NCBI GenBank assembly: GCA_021297895.1
Contig: JAJTHN010000021.1
Coordinates: 1 to 64,000, forward strand
Direction: 5' to 3'
DNA from: Phycisphaeraceae bacterium
GTDB taxonomy: Bacteria; Planctomycetota; Phycisphaerae; Phycisphaerales; UBA1924
DNA: 64,000 bases
In this document: positions 17,101-28,050 of the stretch, one piece after another
Numbering within the stretch: the first letter of the stretch is position 1
How the letters are laid out: every line of letters starts with the position of its first letter
Program-made: the position numbers and the translations under genes
Notes under the pieces: generated by a model
Told to the model about the DNA's origin: nothing
Databases searched by the model: none
What the model saw: the letters and a program-made list of their open reading frames with translations, nothing else

Positions 17101-20100
17101 CACTGAACAGGGCCAGCGGTGCGGAGGTTGTGTTCCTCAACACCGCCAGCAGCATCGCGCCGGGCACATCCGCGCTGAACATCACCGGCATTACCGGTGT
17201 CGCCAACCTCTTCTCCGCCGGCGACCTCAGCGCCGGGACGGATGTCGTCGGCGTCCGCACCACGGGCAACGGCAACGCGCTGCTCCGCACCAACGGCACG
17301 ATGAACATCGATGCGGTTGTCAACGTCGGCACGGGCGTCCTCCGCCTGCAGACCGGCTCGGGCGTCAACCAGGAGAGCGGCGCCGACGCGGCCATCACCG
17401 CGGGCTTCCTCGCCGCGTTCAACAGCAACCCCAACGGCGGCATCACCACCGGCCGCCTGGCGTTCTTCAACGACAACAACCAGGTCAGCGCCATCGCCGG
17501 TCGGAACAACAACGGCAACCATGCTCCGAACCAGGCCGGCGTCGGTGCGGACGTCTCGATCTTCACCATCCCCTCGCTGACCATCGGCGAGTTGACCACC
17601 ACCGACAGCCGGTTCGCCGACGGCGCGGTCATCAGCGGCATCAAGACCTTCGGGCCCAACGGCGGCTCGCAGATCATCAGCCGCACCGGCACCCTCACGC
17701 TCGAACGCGGCATCGATAACGGTGCCGGTGGCACGTACATCCAGGGCGGCACGGGCGTCATCCAGCTCTCCGGTGCCGGCATCATCTCGGGCACGCTTAT
17801 CGCCGCCAATCGCCACCAGACCGAGAGCCTCACGACCGGTGACGTTCTCCTCTTCGAAGAGAACAACATCGCCCGCTCGAACGGCCTGGGCCGCGTGGGC
17901 ATCACGAACCTGGCCAAGGGCGGGCTCCTTCGCTTCCGAAACATCTCGGGCTTCGAGACCAACGCCCAGAACAACCCCGGCCTGGTCCAGTCCAACGGCT
18001 TCGTGACGACCAACAACGACGCCGGGCCGTTCACCAACACGATGACCATCGTCGCCGGCGGCCAGATCCAGGTCCTCGAGCAGATCAACGCCGGCTCCGC
18101 AAACGTCTTCATGCAGGCCGCTGGCGGCATCAACGGTGATGCCCCGATCTCCGCGGGCACGCTCGCCCTGGTGAACAACATCTCCGGCGGGATCGACCTC
18201 CGCACCGCCGCCAACCGCGTGAGCACGCTGGCCATCCGCAACAACGTCGAGAGCGCCTTCATCGCTTTCCGCAACGAGGGTTCTCTCACGGTCGGTTCTA
18301 TCTCCGCCCCCGACAGTGACTTCAACAATGGTCTCGATGTCGTCGGTGTCTCGGGCAAGGGCAACACCGCCATCGGTCTGCACAGCCGCACGGGGTCGCT
18401 CACGCTCAATCAGGCCGTCAACGCCGGCTTCGGCGCGGTCTTCCTGCACGCCAATCGGGGCATCTCGCAGTCGTCCACCGGCCTGATCACCGCCGGGGCG
18501 CTCTCGGCGTACAACGGCACGTTCAACTCGACTGATCCCACGCCGGCCGGGAACATCGTGCTGGATCAGGCCAACGTTCTGGCGCTTGCCGGCACGACCG
18601 ACACCCCGATCCTCGCTCTGCGCAACGACGTCGCCGGCGCGAGCGTGATCTTCAAGTCCGTCGGCACGCAGGGCTTCGTCACCGACGCGTCCGATGCCAT
18701 CGACAACCTCATCAACGCCATCACCGGCGTGTCCACCGGCTCCGGCGGTCGCGTCAGTCTCATCTCGGCCGGCGGCTCGATGTTCCTGGGCAACGTTGTC
18801 TCGGCGCTCGGCGGCGATGTCCGTCTGACCGCGCTGACCAACGTCAACCAGGGTGGCAACGGCCGCATCTTCGCCGACCGCCTCGGCGTCGTCGTCACGG
18901 GTACGGGCGAGGGCTTCGTCACCCTCGGTGCGGAGAACCGCGTTGGATTCGTCGCCATCAGCAGCCGTGGCGACGGCAATGTCCAGTTCCGCTCGATCGA
19001 CAACCTGACCGTCGGCAAGCTCGCCGCGGAGACCGACTTCAACGCCGGCAACGAGCTCGTCGGCATCTCCACCCGCACCGGCCGCGACATCAACGTCTCG
19101 GGCAAGATCCTGACCATTAACGATGCGCCGCTCCGGACGAACCTGGGCAAGCTCACACTCACCGGTACCGAGAGGATTCTGCTCAACCAGAACCTGCTGT
19201 CCAACGGGGGCGACATCGTCGTCAATGGGCCGGTCGTTCTGGGTGGCAACATTCTTGTGTCCAGCCGCTTCAACGGCATCGGGACCTATGCCGGCGCGGG
19301 CTCGGTTCTGTTCAACGGCGACATTCTGGCCACCGGTTCGGATGCCTCCCGCACCTTGACGATCCTTACCCCCGTCGGTCCCGAAGTCGCCGCCGGCACG
19401 CTCTTCCCGCCGCGCGTCGTGTTCAACGGCACCCGCATCGGTACCCAGACGGAGCGTCTCGCCAGCGTGCTGATCAACGCCGACAACGCCCGCACCAACC
19501 TGCCCGGCGCGGCGACCATCGTCTTCGGGGCGTCGCGCAACATCGACACCCTCATCTACTCGCCCATCGCCGGTCACTCGATGCAGGTCTTTACCAGCGA
19601 CCAGTTCACCGCCGGCGCCCTGGAGCGCACGACGGCCCTTGGATCGCTCTCCTTCAACTCCGTCGCCAGCCGCTCGAACCAGCTCACCCTCGGTGATCTG
19701 ACCGTGCTGGGCGACCTCAACGTCTTCTCCAACGACTTCCGCCTCCAGCCTGGCGTCCCGATGAACGTCGTCGTCGGCGGCAATCTCGATCTCGGCGGCA
19801 CCGTTCCCGTCGCCTTCGGCGCCGGTCTTCCCGGTACCTTCAATATCTCCGACGCCGGCGTCTTCGGCATCGGCGCGTTCCCCGCCCTGACCATTCCCAC
19901 CACGCCCACCGCCGCCGACGTGATCGCCGAGAACGGCAGGACCATCATCACCCTCGGACGGATCGGCCGACTGGCCGTCGACCTGACCCAGACCTTCGCC
20001 GCCGGGACGCCGCTCGGTGCCGATGGTCTGATCATCCCCGGCGGCGGCCCGAACCTCGACGCCTTCGCCGGTCTGCTCGAAGAACTGGCCCTGCAGATCC

Positions 20101-20612
20101 GCGAGAGCGAGTTCGGCTCCGGCTTCACCTCCGACGTGCCCGAGGCCCGCGAAATCACCGCGGACAACATCCGCGTCTCTCGCGACCGCCTCAGCAACGC
20201 CAGCATCGACCGTCTTCTGAGCGTCTACAACGCCCTCTACACGATCGACGGCGACTCCATCGACCCCTCCGTCGATACCCGTCAGGCCATCGCGACGGCG
20301 CTCGAGCAGGCCTGGACGGAGTACGAGTCCGAGACGGGCATCAAGGCCGATGTCGACCCCATTGGCTTCCGCCTGTGGCTCGAGGCCCGCGAGCGTGACG
20401 CCAGCCTCACGCCCAGCCAGCGGCTCGCCCTGATCAGCCTCAACCGTGCCCGCGAGGTCTTCCGGGCTCTGGATCAGGCCGGCCTGACCCGTGTCGAGGC
20501 CTCGCGACCCCGCGGCGCTGTTCTCACCACTCTCGCCGCCGGCTGGCTCGAGCCCGCCGCGATCAGCAAGCTCGAGGTCGCGATCGAGGGCTTCGACCCG
20601 GCTCTGCAGTAA
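14181..20612 (+). CDS. TpsA-type filamentous haemagglutinin-like exoprotein
   Basis: A 2143-residue secreted protein. The ATG at 14181 follows a strong AAGGAAGAGG box. The signal peptide ends near LPVWAQ. The TPS secretion domain follows at once: ATIAQSGAMTTITAGNGAIINW, then INPAGVMFGQNA-like NPAGVMFGQNAVVNVGG, the segments that dock on the TpsB POTRA domains. The body is a predicted right-handed beta-helix rich in Gly, Asn, Ser and Thr with no cysteine after the signal. Residues about 560-1650 are imperfect repeats carrying S-L-T-V-G-S motifs. The last 220 residues are helical and acidic, with no recognisable toxin or VENN-type motif, so this looks like an adhesin and not a contact-dependent inhibition toxin. 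The upstream TpsB is its expected exporter. Confidence 0.87.
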   Translation: MHKNAPARAVVSRRSPAGPAMGRLVAISMALTAGTCLPVWAQSPTGGQVVNGSATIAQSGAMTTITAGNGAIINWQSFSIGQGQTVQFIQPGATSTVLNRVVTPTPSIIDGNLFANGRVFLVNPAGVMFGQNAVVNVGGLVAGAASMSDSDFLSGDIRFTNASGTVVNNGQIKGGEAVLFGRNVENNGLIVAEQGTVMLMAGDEMFVGKVDGQVFAKVSSKADSGTDKPGVSNTGVIDARGGSVRLAATDVFGQAVWNSGTVRANDVTIEAQRTGHGREDSTVTVSGTIDATNASGKGGNVSITGTRVLIDDADINASGSQGGGTIRIGGDYRGQGSMARADRVVVSDDSSLTADATANGHGGTIIVWSELFTNFQGSASARGGAEGGDGGLIETSSRQNVYLNPVGINASAAKGKNGLWLIDPRNITIAASANANGAFAGTDPLTFTPTANDAVVNVASINDALALGTSVTITTSDPTGGQQGNILLESGATITRSTAGSATITLLAANDITLNGSITSTNGSTLNVVLKAGDPAQQSEPNNAGNAARTGTLNISTGFIDVDAGDIYLHAGSGGINLANAVNSDGVGATIRMVTDGNITQTAGGVFATNLGIQASGNVDLMGVNNRVDVLAADVGGTLRFRNTVGFTVGSVPASILAPEYVLVEGITSSNDDAMLIASSGSLTLANNINLGTGVLRLSAQDGVSQNSTSIITASGLAAINTATNAISLTSANNITGAIAAKNSAAGGEVRLRNSVATTIGSVAAATGYNADAALSGITTNVGDINLNTGTLSLEQALSAADAVVRLRTTGGISQTSSGIITAASLGVINTLSGNVVLDDANSVGIVAGENNVADGTFVLRSTSSLTVGSVSTLTDFFQRPAESTALLVSGIMTTNPAAGTGASNNNVTLSSAGSLALEQAITAGRATVRLQSATGMSQTAAGIISARALGLVNSDSGSIVLDKANAIVDGLAALNRASGAEVVFLNTASSIAPGTSALNITGITGVANLFSAGDLSAGTDVVGVRTTGNGNALLRTNGTMNIDAVVNVGTGVLRLQTGSGVNQESGADAAITAGFLAAFNSNPNGGITTGRLAFFNDNNQVSAIAGRNNNGNHAPNQAGVGADVSIFTIPSLTIGELTTTDSRFADGAVISGIKTFGPNGGSQIISRTGTLTLERGIDNGAGGTYIQGGTGVIQLSGAGIISGTLIAANRHQTESLTTGDVLLFEENNIARSNGLGRVGITNLAKGGLLRFRNISGFETNAQNNPGLVQSNGFVTTNNDAGPFTNTMTIVAGGQIQVLEQINAGSANVFMQAAGGINGDAPISAGTLALVNNISGGIDLRTAANRVSTLAIRNNVESAFIAFRNEGSLTVGSISAPDSDFNNGLDVVGVSGKGNTAIGLHSRTGSLTLNQAVNAGFGAVFLHANRGISQSSTGLITAGALSAYNGTFNSTDPTPAGNIVLDQANVLALAGTTDTPILALRNDVAGASVIFKSVGTQGFVTDASDAIDNLINAITGVSTGSGGRVSLISAGGSMFLGNVVSALGGDVRLTALTNVNQGGNGRIFADRLGVVVTGTGEGFVTLGAENRVGFVAISSRGDGNVQFRSIDNLTVGKLAAETDFNAGNELVGISTRTGRDINVSGKILTINDAPLRTNLGKLTLTGTERILLNQNLLSNGGDIVVNGPVVLGGNILVSSRFNGIGTYAGAGSVLFNGDILATGSDASRTLTILTPVGPEVAAGTLFPPRVVFNGTRIGTQTERLASVLINADNARTNLPGAATIVFGASRNIDTLIYSPIAGHSMQVFTSDQFTAGALERTTALGSLSFNSVASRSNQLTLGDLTVLGDLNVFSNDFRLQPGVPMNVVVGGNLDLGGTVPVAFGAGLPGTFNISDAGVFGIGAFPALTIPTTPTAADVIAENGRTIITLGRIGRLAVDLTQTFAAGTPLGADGLIIPGGGPNLDAFAGLLEELALQIRESEFGSGFTSDVPEAREITADNIRVSRDRLSNASIDRLLSVYNALYTIDGDSIDPSVDTRQAIATALEQAWTEYESETGIKADVDPIGFRLWLEARERDASLTPSQRLALISLNRAREVFRALDQAGLTRVEASRPRGAVLTTLAAGWLEPAAISKLEVAIEGFDPALQ
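15840..19130 (+). repeat. Diverged protein-level repeats inside the TpsA shaft
   Basis: Each unit reads roughly: L-x-L-E-Q-A-I/V-x-A-G, V-x-L-R-x-x-x-G-I-S-Q-x-S-x-G-I-I-T-A-x-x-L, N-x-x-x-G-x-I-x-L, A-x-N-x-V, then F-R-N-x-x-S-L-T-V-G-S. TVG-type motifs occur at about residues 648, 759, 867, 1134, 1370 and 1610. The spacings are near 108-111 or about twice that, with degenerate copies between. The DNA is not a simple tandem repeat; conservation is at protein level. Confidence 0.7.
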
Positions 20613-20650
20613 GCCGAGCCCGGAGCGGCCGCCCACGAGTCGCCCAAGGC

Positions 20651-20686
20651 ACGAACCGTCCAAAACGCACGAACCGTCCAAAACGC
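20651..20686. repeat. Two tandem 18-bp direct repeats beside a terminator
   Basis: The 18-base unit ACGAACCGTCCAAAACGC occurs twice head to tail (20651-20668 and 20669-20686) and abuts the hairpin that separates tpsA from the convergent dockerin gene. It is non-coding. Confidence 0.9.
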
Positions 20687-20718
20687 ACAAGGGCCACCCC
20701 GTCGGGGTGGCCCTTGTG
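20686..20718. terminator. Bidirectional terminator hairpin between convergent genes
   Basis: A perfect 15-bp stem: arm CACAAGGGCCACCCC at 20686-20700, loop GTC, and the complementary arm at 20704-20718. It lies 74 bases after the tpsA stop and 26 bases after the stop of the minus-strand gene at 20744. On the minus strand a TTTT follows shortly after the stem; on the plus strand there is no T-run. Confidence 0.75.
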
Positions 20719-20743
20719 GCATTGGCGGTGTGTTGGAGCCGGC

Positions 20744-22810
20744 TCAGTTGCCGCAGCCGGAGAAGAAGCTCGCGAAGAATGCGGTGAAGTCGCCATTGTC
20801 GACCGATCCATCCTGCACCGGGTCGCCATCGGTGTTCGCAACGTCGGCCAGCAGACGGTTCGGCTCGCCGGGCAGTGCGAAGAACGCGGTGAAGAACGCC
20901 GCGAAGTCGCCGTTGTCGACTGCGCCGTCCGGGCCGGCATCGCCGTCGGTGTTGGCGATGTCCGCGAGGCACTCGGCGAACTCCGGATTGGTCGTCGTCT
21001 CAACGACGTTCCGCCACGCCGGGCCGTTGTACTCGGGCTTGTTCATGTTCGACCGCGAACGCTTGAGGTGGAGCAGCGGCCCCGCGGCGGCCCCGGCAAA
21101 GAGCGAGTCCGCCTTGCTGCTCCAGTTGCCCGTAGCATCGCGCTCGAACTCTCGCACCAGGCCACCGTCGACGAACACGAGCGTGCCCATGTCCGAAACC
21201 TGGACGCTCCTGGGCGTGCTGCCCGCGGGAAGCGTGATCGTGTCGATCGTCGTCAGCCCGCCGCCGGGGCCGGTCGGCAACGCGAACTTCCAGATGCTGC
21301 TTCCGCCCGTGCAGACGACCACATTCCCGTCCGGCGCCTCGGCGATCGAGAAGTCGCCCACGCCCGGCACGAACGGCGGGCACGGATCCGTGTTCACCGG
21401 CGTCGCCAGGTTCATCGGATCGAACCGCCCGATCGTGCATCCGCGGCCGTCGGCGGTCATCACCGCCAGCCGATCCTGTCGATCCAGGTACGTCATCGCC
21501 ACCGGGTTGATCACCGGGCCGACCGAGCCGAGCGTCCACGATCCCGGCGCAACCGGGTCGAACCGCTTGATGCTCCCGGAATCGATCACGAAGATGTGAC
21601 CATCGGGATTGCACACCACCGGCCCGCTGGGGTTGGTCAGCGTGGCGATCGTCGTCCACTCTTCGCCGCCGATGGTGAAGGCCATCAGCTTCGCCGAGCC
21701 CGGAACGCCCGTGCCCTGCGTGACCATGAACGACCGCACACCCAGCGCGTCATTGGTCAGACCGATGATCGGACCGCTGTTGGGACCGGTGTGCGTCAAG
21801 GGCGGCTTGCCGAAACTCAGGCCGAGCGGCCGGATGTACTGCATCGCCGTGTCCTGGCCCGGCGTCGCCGGCACGCTCATGGCCTCGACAGGGCTGATGG
21901 CGAAGATGCCATCCATGTACCGCTGTGTGGCGTCGGTGTCGGGCTGAAAGTCGGCCATCCTCGTGAGGAAGCGGTTGGAGTACGTGTACGAACCCTCGAG
22001 CCCGCCACGAACGAGACCCGCGCGGATCGGCGTGCCCGTCGTCGCGATCTTGCGGGCGGACTGCGAGAAGCGATTGCCATCGGTCCACGGATCGAGAATG
22101 CCCAGTTGCGTCGGCAACGGGTCGGTCGGGCCGGTGCACGCGTTGTAGATGTGCCGCACGGTCACGCAGTGGCCGCCGTCGCGGTAGATCGCGTCGGCAA
22201 CGTCCGCATCGGGCTTGTAGAAACCGTAACAGACGGTCACCAGGTTGCCCTGACGCATGAGTTCGAGAACGTCCGTCGCAAAGGGGCCGAACATCCCGTT
22301 GACAGCGAAGCTCGTGACGATGAACTTGCCCGGCTCGAACTCGTTGAGGTAGCTGGTCAGACCGTTGTTGTGACCGGTCGCGCCCGTTCCATCCTCCGGA
22401 TGCGTGCCCATCCGCTGTCCAAGATCGAACAGAGCCAGCGTGACCTGGTTGTACGTGGCAAGGTCCGCCGAGTGCCAGTCGTTGGGGCCGCCGAGGAAGT
22501 TGAACCCCTGGTTGGCCAGGTACGCGATGTTGTTCATCATCGCGGTCGGCAGGCAGTACATGTTGCCGCCCCCGGGCAGGCCGAGCAGGAACTGGGACGC
22601 GTCCGGCGATCGACGCTGGTCAAGGTCGGGCAGCCCCGCCCGGAACACGCTGCACTGCGCCTGGGCCGGGGCGCTCAAGCCGGCGCTGAGCATCAGCCCC
22701 GCGATCACCAGACCGGAGGCGTTCAGCCGGCCGGTGCCGCGGCTCGGGGCCACGGAAGTGGTGGGGGTGATGCGGTCGCGGGTCACATTGGTGTCTGTCG
22801 TCGTCTTCAT
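20744..22810 (-). CDS. Secreted papain-like (C39-type) cysteine peptidase-like protein with C-terminal GC-type dockerin repeats
   Basis: A 688-residue exported protein. The ATG at 22810 has AAAGGGAGT upstream, and the signal peptide ends near APAQAQ (about 51). Residues 80-250 carry a plausible C/H/D triad: C86 in MYCLPTAMMN, H214 in GGHCVTVRH and D240 in LDPWTDG. These match the pattern of bacterial C39-like transglutaminase/peptidase folds. A beta-propeller-like domain follows (repeated P-D-G-x-I/V phrases such as VVCNPDGHIFVIDSGSIKRF). The end has two dockerin-like repeats, DIANTDGD...DNGDFAAFFTAFF and DVANTDGD...DNGDFTAFFASFF, with SGCGN as the terminus. Likely a surface or secreted enzyme; catalysis is inferred from the triad only. 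Confidence 0.72.
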   Translation of the reverse strand: MKTTTDTNVTRDRITPTTSVAPSRGTGRLNASGLVIAGLMLSAGLSAPAQAQCSVFRAGLPDLDQRRSPDASQFLLGLPGGGNMYCLPTAMMNNIAYLANQGFNFLGGPNDWHSADLATYNQVTLALFDLGQRMGTHPEDGTGATGHNNGLTSYLNEFEPGKFIVTSFAVNGMFGPFATDVLELMRQGNLVTVCYGFYKPDADVADAIYRDGGHCVTVRHIYNACTGPTDPLPTQLGILDPWTDGNRFSQSARKIATTGTPIRAGLVRGGLEGSYTYSNRFLTRMADFQPDTDATQRYMDGIFAISPVEAMSVPATPGQDTAMQYIRPLGLSFGKPPLTHTGPNSGPIIGLTNDALGVRSFMVTQGTGVPGSAKLMAFTIGGEEWTTIATLTNPSGPVVCNPDGHIFVIDSGSIKRFDPVAPGSWTLGSVGPVINPVAMTYLDRQDRLAVMTADGRGCTIGRFDPMNLATPVNTDPCPPFVPGVGDFSIAEAPDGNVVVCTGGSSIWKFALPTGPGGGLTTIDTITLPAGSTPRSVQVSDMGTLVFVDGGLVREFERDATGNWSSKADSLFAGAAAGPLLHLKRSRSNMNKPEYNGPAWRNVVETTTNPEFAECLADIANTDGDAGPDGAVDNGDFAAFFTAFFALPGEPNRLLADVANTDGDPVQDGSVDNGDFTAFFASFFSGCGN

Positions 22811-22912
22811 CGGTACTCCCTTTCGGTGTGGGTTCTGTGTCCGCCGGGTCCTGAGCCCGGCTCTGTAGACCCAATTGCGCCCAGCCGAAGTGGTGTGACA
22901 GAAAACCAAATG

Positions 22913-22943
22913 AAAAAAGGCCCCGGCGTGGTGCCGGGGCCTT
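22913..22943 (-). terminator. Intrinsic terminator of the pyrophosphatase gene
   Basis: Read on the minus strand, an 11-bp perfect stem (AAGGCCCCGGC, 5-base loop, GCCGGGGCCTT) runs straight into a T6 tract at 22913-22918. It starts 41 bases after the hppA stop. It is the most canonical rho-independent terminator in the window. Confidence 0.9.
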
Positions 22944-22983
22944 CTGGAACTCAATTCGGCTGATCTGGATCAGCCCGCCGGGC

Positions 22984-25872
<2,889 letters not shown>

Positions 25873-26130
25873 GGCTGTTCTCCCTGGAGCAGATGCGAAA
25901 AGTTGTCTGCGGTGATATGAAGTTCTCGCCTGGAAGCCCGATGCGGAACCGCACCTGCAAGAACGTTTGGTCGCGCTGGGAACCGGAATCCGATCGCCCG
26001 TGGCCGCGACTCTGTGGCGGCTCGATCGCCCGCCGCGAGCCGGGGCGCATCGCCGCGCTCGCCGGCACATCTCAAAGACCGCGCACAAGCCCGCTTGGGC
26101 TCGCGCCGGCCACTTTTCCTCTATCGGTCA

Positions 26131-26355
26131 TCACCCCTTGGCAACGCGAGTGCGCTCGATCGGTCCATCCGTCGACTCGCGAACCCGGCGTGCAACGCTC
26201 TTGCGCGAGCTGCGGCGGTTCCGCTCGGAGGGCTTCTCGTAGTATTCCTTCCGCTTGATGTCCTTGATCAAGCCTTCCTTCTCGCACAGCTTCTTGAACC
26301 GACGCTGCATCTGCTCCACCGACTCGCCGCTGCGCGCCTTGACTCGAATCGCCAT
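26131..26355 (-). CDS. rpsU: Small-subunit ribosomal protein bS21
   Basis: A 74-residue bS21, the late-binding 30S subunit protein near the anti-Shine-Dalgarno region of 16S rRNA. The sequence is highly basic, with the family core FKKLCEKEGLIKDIKRKEYYEKPSERNRR. Length is normal. A GAGG lies 9 bases before the ATG. It has its own well-formed promoter upstream and is followed on the same strand by hppA after 258 bases. Confidence 0.96.
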   Translation of the reverse strand: MAIRVKARSGESVEQMQRRFKKLCEKEGLIKDIKRKEYYEKPSERNRRSSRKSVARRVRESTDGPIERTRVAKG

Positions 26356-26451
26356 GTTCGTTCAACCTCGTTGTTGGACCGACTATCTCTTCTTCAACCG
26401 TTCCCGCCACGGGACGACCCCCCGATCGCGTACGCTCCGCTCGGGGTTGCT

Positions 26452-26480
26452 AGTAAAGCACCCCCGAGCATCACTTTCAA
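26452..26480 (-). promoter_or_regulatory. Sigma-70-type promoter of rpsU, overlapping a palindrome
   Basis: On the minus strand, TTGAAA (26475-26480) and TTTACT (26452-26457) are separated by exactly 17 bases, leaving a leader of about 90 bases before the rpsU start. The -35 sits at the centre of a palindrome, CACTT-GA-AAGTG, flanked by CGAG and CTCG, which could be an operator. The rest of the 292-base gap between rpsU and the gene at 26648 shows nothing else I can name. Confidence 0.6.
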
Positions 26481-26647
26481 GTGCTCGGCAGGGCTCTGTT
26501 TGGAGACTTCCTCCGCACTTTCGCATCTACGCTCCCCAAATCCTCCCACGATCCTGACAGAGCCCGATCAGGCTGTCCGCCCAAGTTGGCCCTCGCTGAT
26601 CCCAGACACCCCCGCACCCAAACTCATCCGCTCGCCGCCGACGCCCC

Positions 26648-27529
26648 ATGCTCCTCATCGATGCCTTCAACGTGCTGCATGTCACCGGCGTGCTCCCGCC
26701 TCACCTGGCCGGGCTCGATGTCCAAGGCCTTGTCCGCCTGATCGGCATCAGTCGCTACGCGCGGCGAAAGCTGCTTCTGGTTTGTGACGGCGCTCCGCCG
26801 CGTCAGCACGCCGCCCGCGCCGCCCACTCCGACGACCCGCGCATCATCTACGCCGGCACGAGACTCAAAGCCGACGACCTCATTCGCGATCGACTCGCAT
26901 CGCTTCCGCGATCCCAGAACGTGCTGCTGATCTCCAGCGACCGCGAACTCGTTCGCGACGCCCGCAAGCGTCGTTTCGACACACGATCCAGCGACATGTT
27001 CCTGCGGCACCTGGCGCACGATGAGGCGCAAAGCGCTCGCAACTCCGCCGCGCCCCGATCCGCCCGCCCGCCATTCGCGTATGAGGTTCCCCTCGACCGC
27101 GCAAGCCAGGAAATCTGGGAGCGGCTGCTCGGTGTGGTGAGCGCAAGCCGCGCGCGAGCCACTGACGAGAAGCCTGCCGTCGCGCCCGCGGCTCGCACCG
27201 ACGCCGAGGCGATTCTCGATGCCGATGCGATGGCAGAAATCGAGTCGCGACTTCGGCACCTGTTGGCCAATCGCCACCCGAGCCCCGGTCCGGCGAGCAT
27301 CCGCCCCGTCAACGACGCCCGAGCGAGCCGTTCGTCTTCACGCCCCGCTGCATCGCCAACCCCCGGGGCAAACGCTTCCAAATCGCTCGCCGGCGTTGCC
27401 CCACCCGGCCCGGATATCGATCCTGCGCTGCTGGCTCTGCTGAAGGACTTGAGCCCGGACCTCTCTCTCGCCGACATAGACATGGAGGCGGTGCTCCGCA
27501 AGCGCCCGCCGCAAGGACCACGCACATGA
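26648..27529 (+). CDS. NYN (YacP-like) ribonuclease-domain protein
   Basis: A 293-residue protein. The N-terminal 125 residues match the NYN/YacP PIN-like nuclease fold: MLLIDAFNVLH supplies the first Asp, LLLVCDGAPPR the second, and LISSDRELVRDARKRRFDTRSS the third acidic site. The second half is Ala/Pro/Ser-rich and probably disordered, ending in a short conserved-looking helix (DPALLALLKDLSPDLSLADIDMEAVLRKR). Its stop overlaps the next start (ATGA at 27526), so it is coupled to the small lipoprotein. An RNA target is likely but not identifiable. Confidence 0.8.
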   Translation: MLLIDAFNVLHVTGVLPPHLAGLDVQGLVRLIGISRYARRKLLLVCDGAPPRQHAARAAHSDDPRIIYAGTRLKADDLIRDRLASLPRSQNVLLISSDRELVRDARKRRFDTRSSDMFLRHLAHDEAQSARNSAAPRSARPPFAYEVPLDRASQEIWERLLGVVSASRARATDEKPAVAPAARTDAEAILDADAMAEIESRLRHLLANRHPSPGPASIRPVNDARASRSSSRPAASPTPGANASKSLAGVAPPGPDIDPALLALLKDLSPDLSLADIDMEAVLRKRPPQGPRT

Positions 27530-27966
27530 ACTCACCCCACGCAAGGCGATCCGCAGTCCTTCGCACAGGGCTCGCCCTGCTCGCGACAATGTGCGTGATC
27601 TTCTCCCCTGGCTGCGTCGCCCAGTCCGTACCCGTCGGCCGCGGCGAACTCGTTGGCCAGTACGCCGGCGGCACGCTCGCGTTCGATCTGCCCTCCGGCC
27701 CGAATGCCGTGCCCGTTCTCACCGCCGCCGCCGCCGCGGAACGCGCGCTCACCGCCCGCGGCTACACGATCGTCGGCCGAACCACCAGCGAGCACGAGAG
27801 CCGCGTCGAAGGCCGCTACCCGCAACCCACCGCCCTGACCAACGCGGTCGTCCTCGCGTTCACCGATGTCCGCGGCACACGCGTGAGTATCCGCATCGGC
27901 GGGTTCGGCGACCTGCCCGAGAGCCAGGCCATCGCCAACGACATGCTCGCGCTGATCGGCCGCTGA
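27526..27966 (+). CDS. Small predicted lipoprotein
   Basis: A 146-residue exported protein with signal peptide and lipobox (FSPGC). The mature part has an alpha/beta pattern: RALTARGYTIVGRTTS, then VVLAFTDVRGTRVSIRIGGFGD. This resembles small envelope lipoproteins of the DUF3568 type, in which a residue-modifying enzyme is not implied. The resemblance is weak. Its start overlaps the NYN gene by four bases, and it ends 28 bases before a terminator hairpin. Confidence 0.7.
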   Translation: MNSPHARRSAVLRTGLALLATMCVIFSPGCVAQSVPVGRGELVGQYAGGTLAFDLPSGPNAVPVLTAAAAAERALTARGYTIVGRTTSEHESRVEGRYPQPTALTNAVVLAFTDVRGTRVSIRIGGFGDLPESQAIANDMLALIGR

Positions 27967-27993
27967 GCGCGCCCGCGATGCACCAAAAGTACA

Positions 27994-28022
27994 AAGGGCC
28001 GGCGAACGGATCGCCGGCCCTT
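27994..28022. terminator. Bidirectional terminator hairpin
   Basis: A perfect 12-bp stem, AAGGGCCGGCGA, then a 5-base loop, then TCGCCGGCCCTT. It lies between the convergent lipoprotein and citrate synthase genes, 28 bases from each stop. On the minus strand it is followed by TTGTACTTTTGG, so it best serves gltA. Confidence 0.75.
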
Positions 28023-28050
28023 GTCAATCGTGAGTATCCGTCGTGATCGC

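Noticed and set aside
15669-20972. A 1767-residue minus-strand open frame opposite tpsA
   Set aside because: It is Arg/Ala/Asp-rich with no domain, signal or ribosome binding site, and it mirrors the GC-rich third positions of tpsA. It is a shadow frame.
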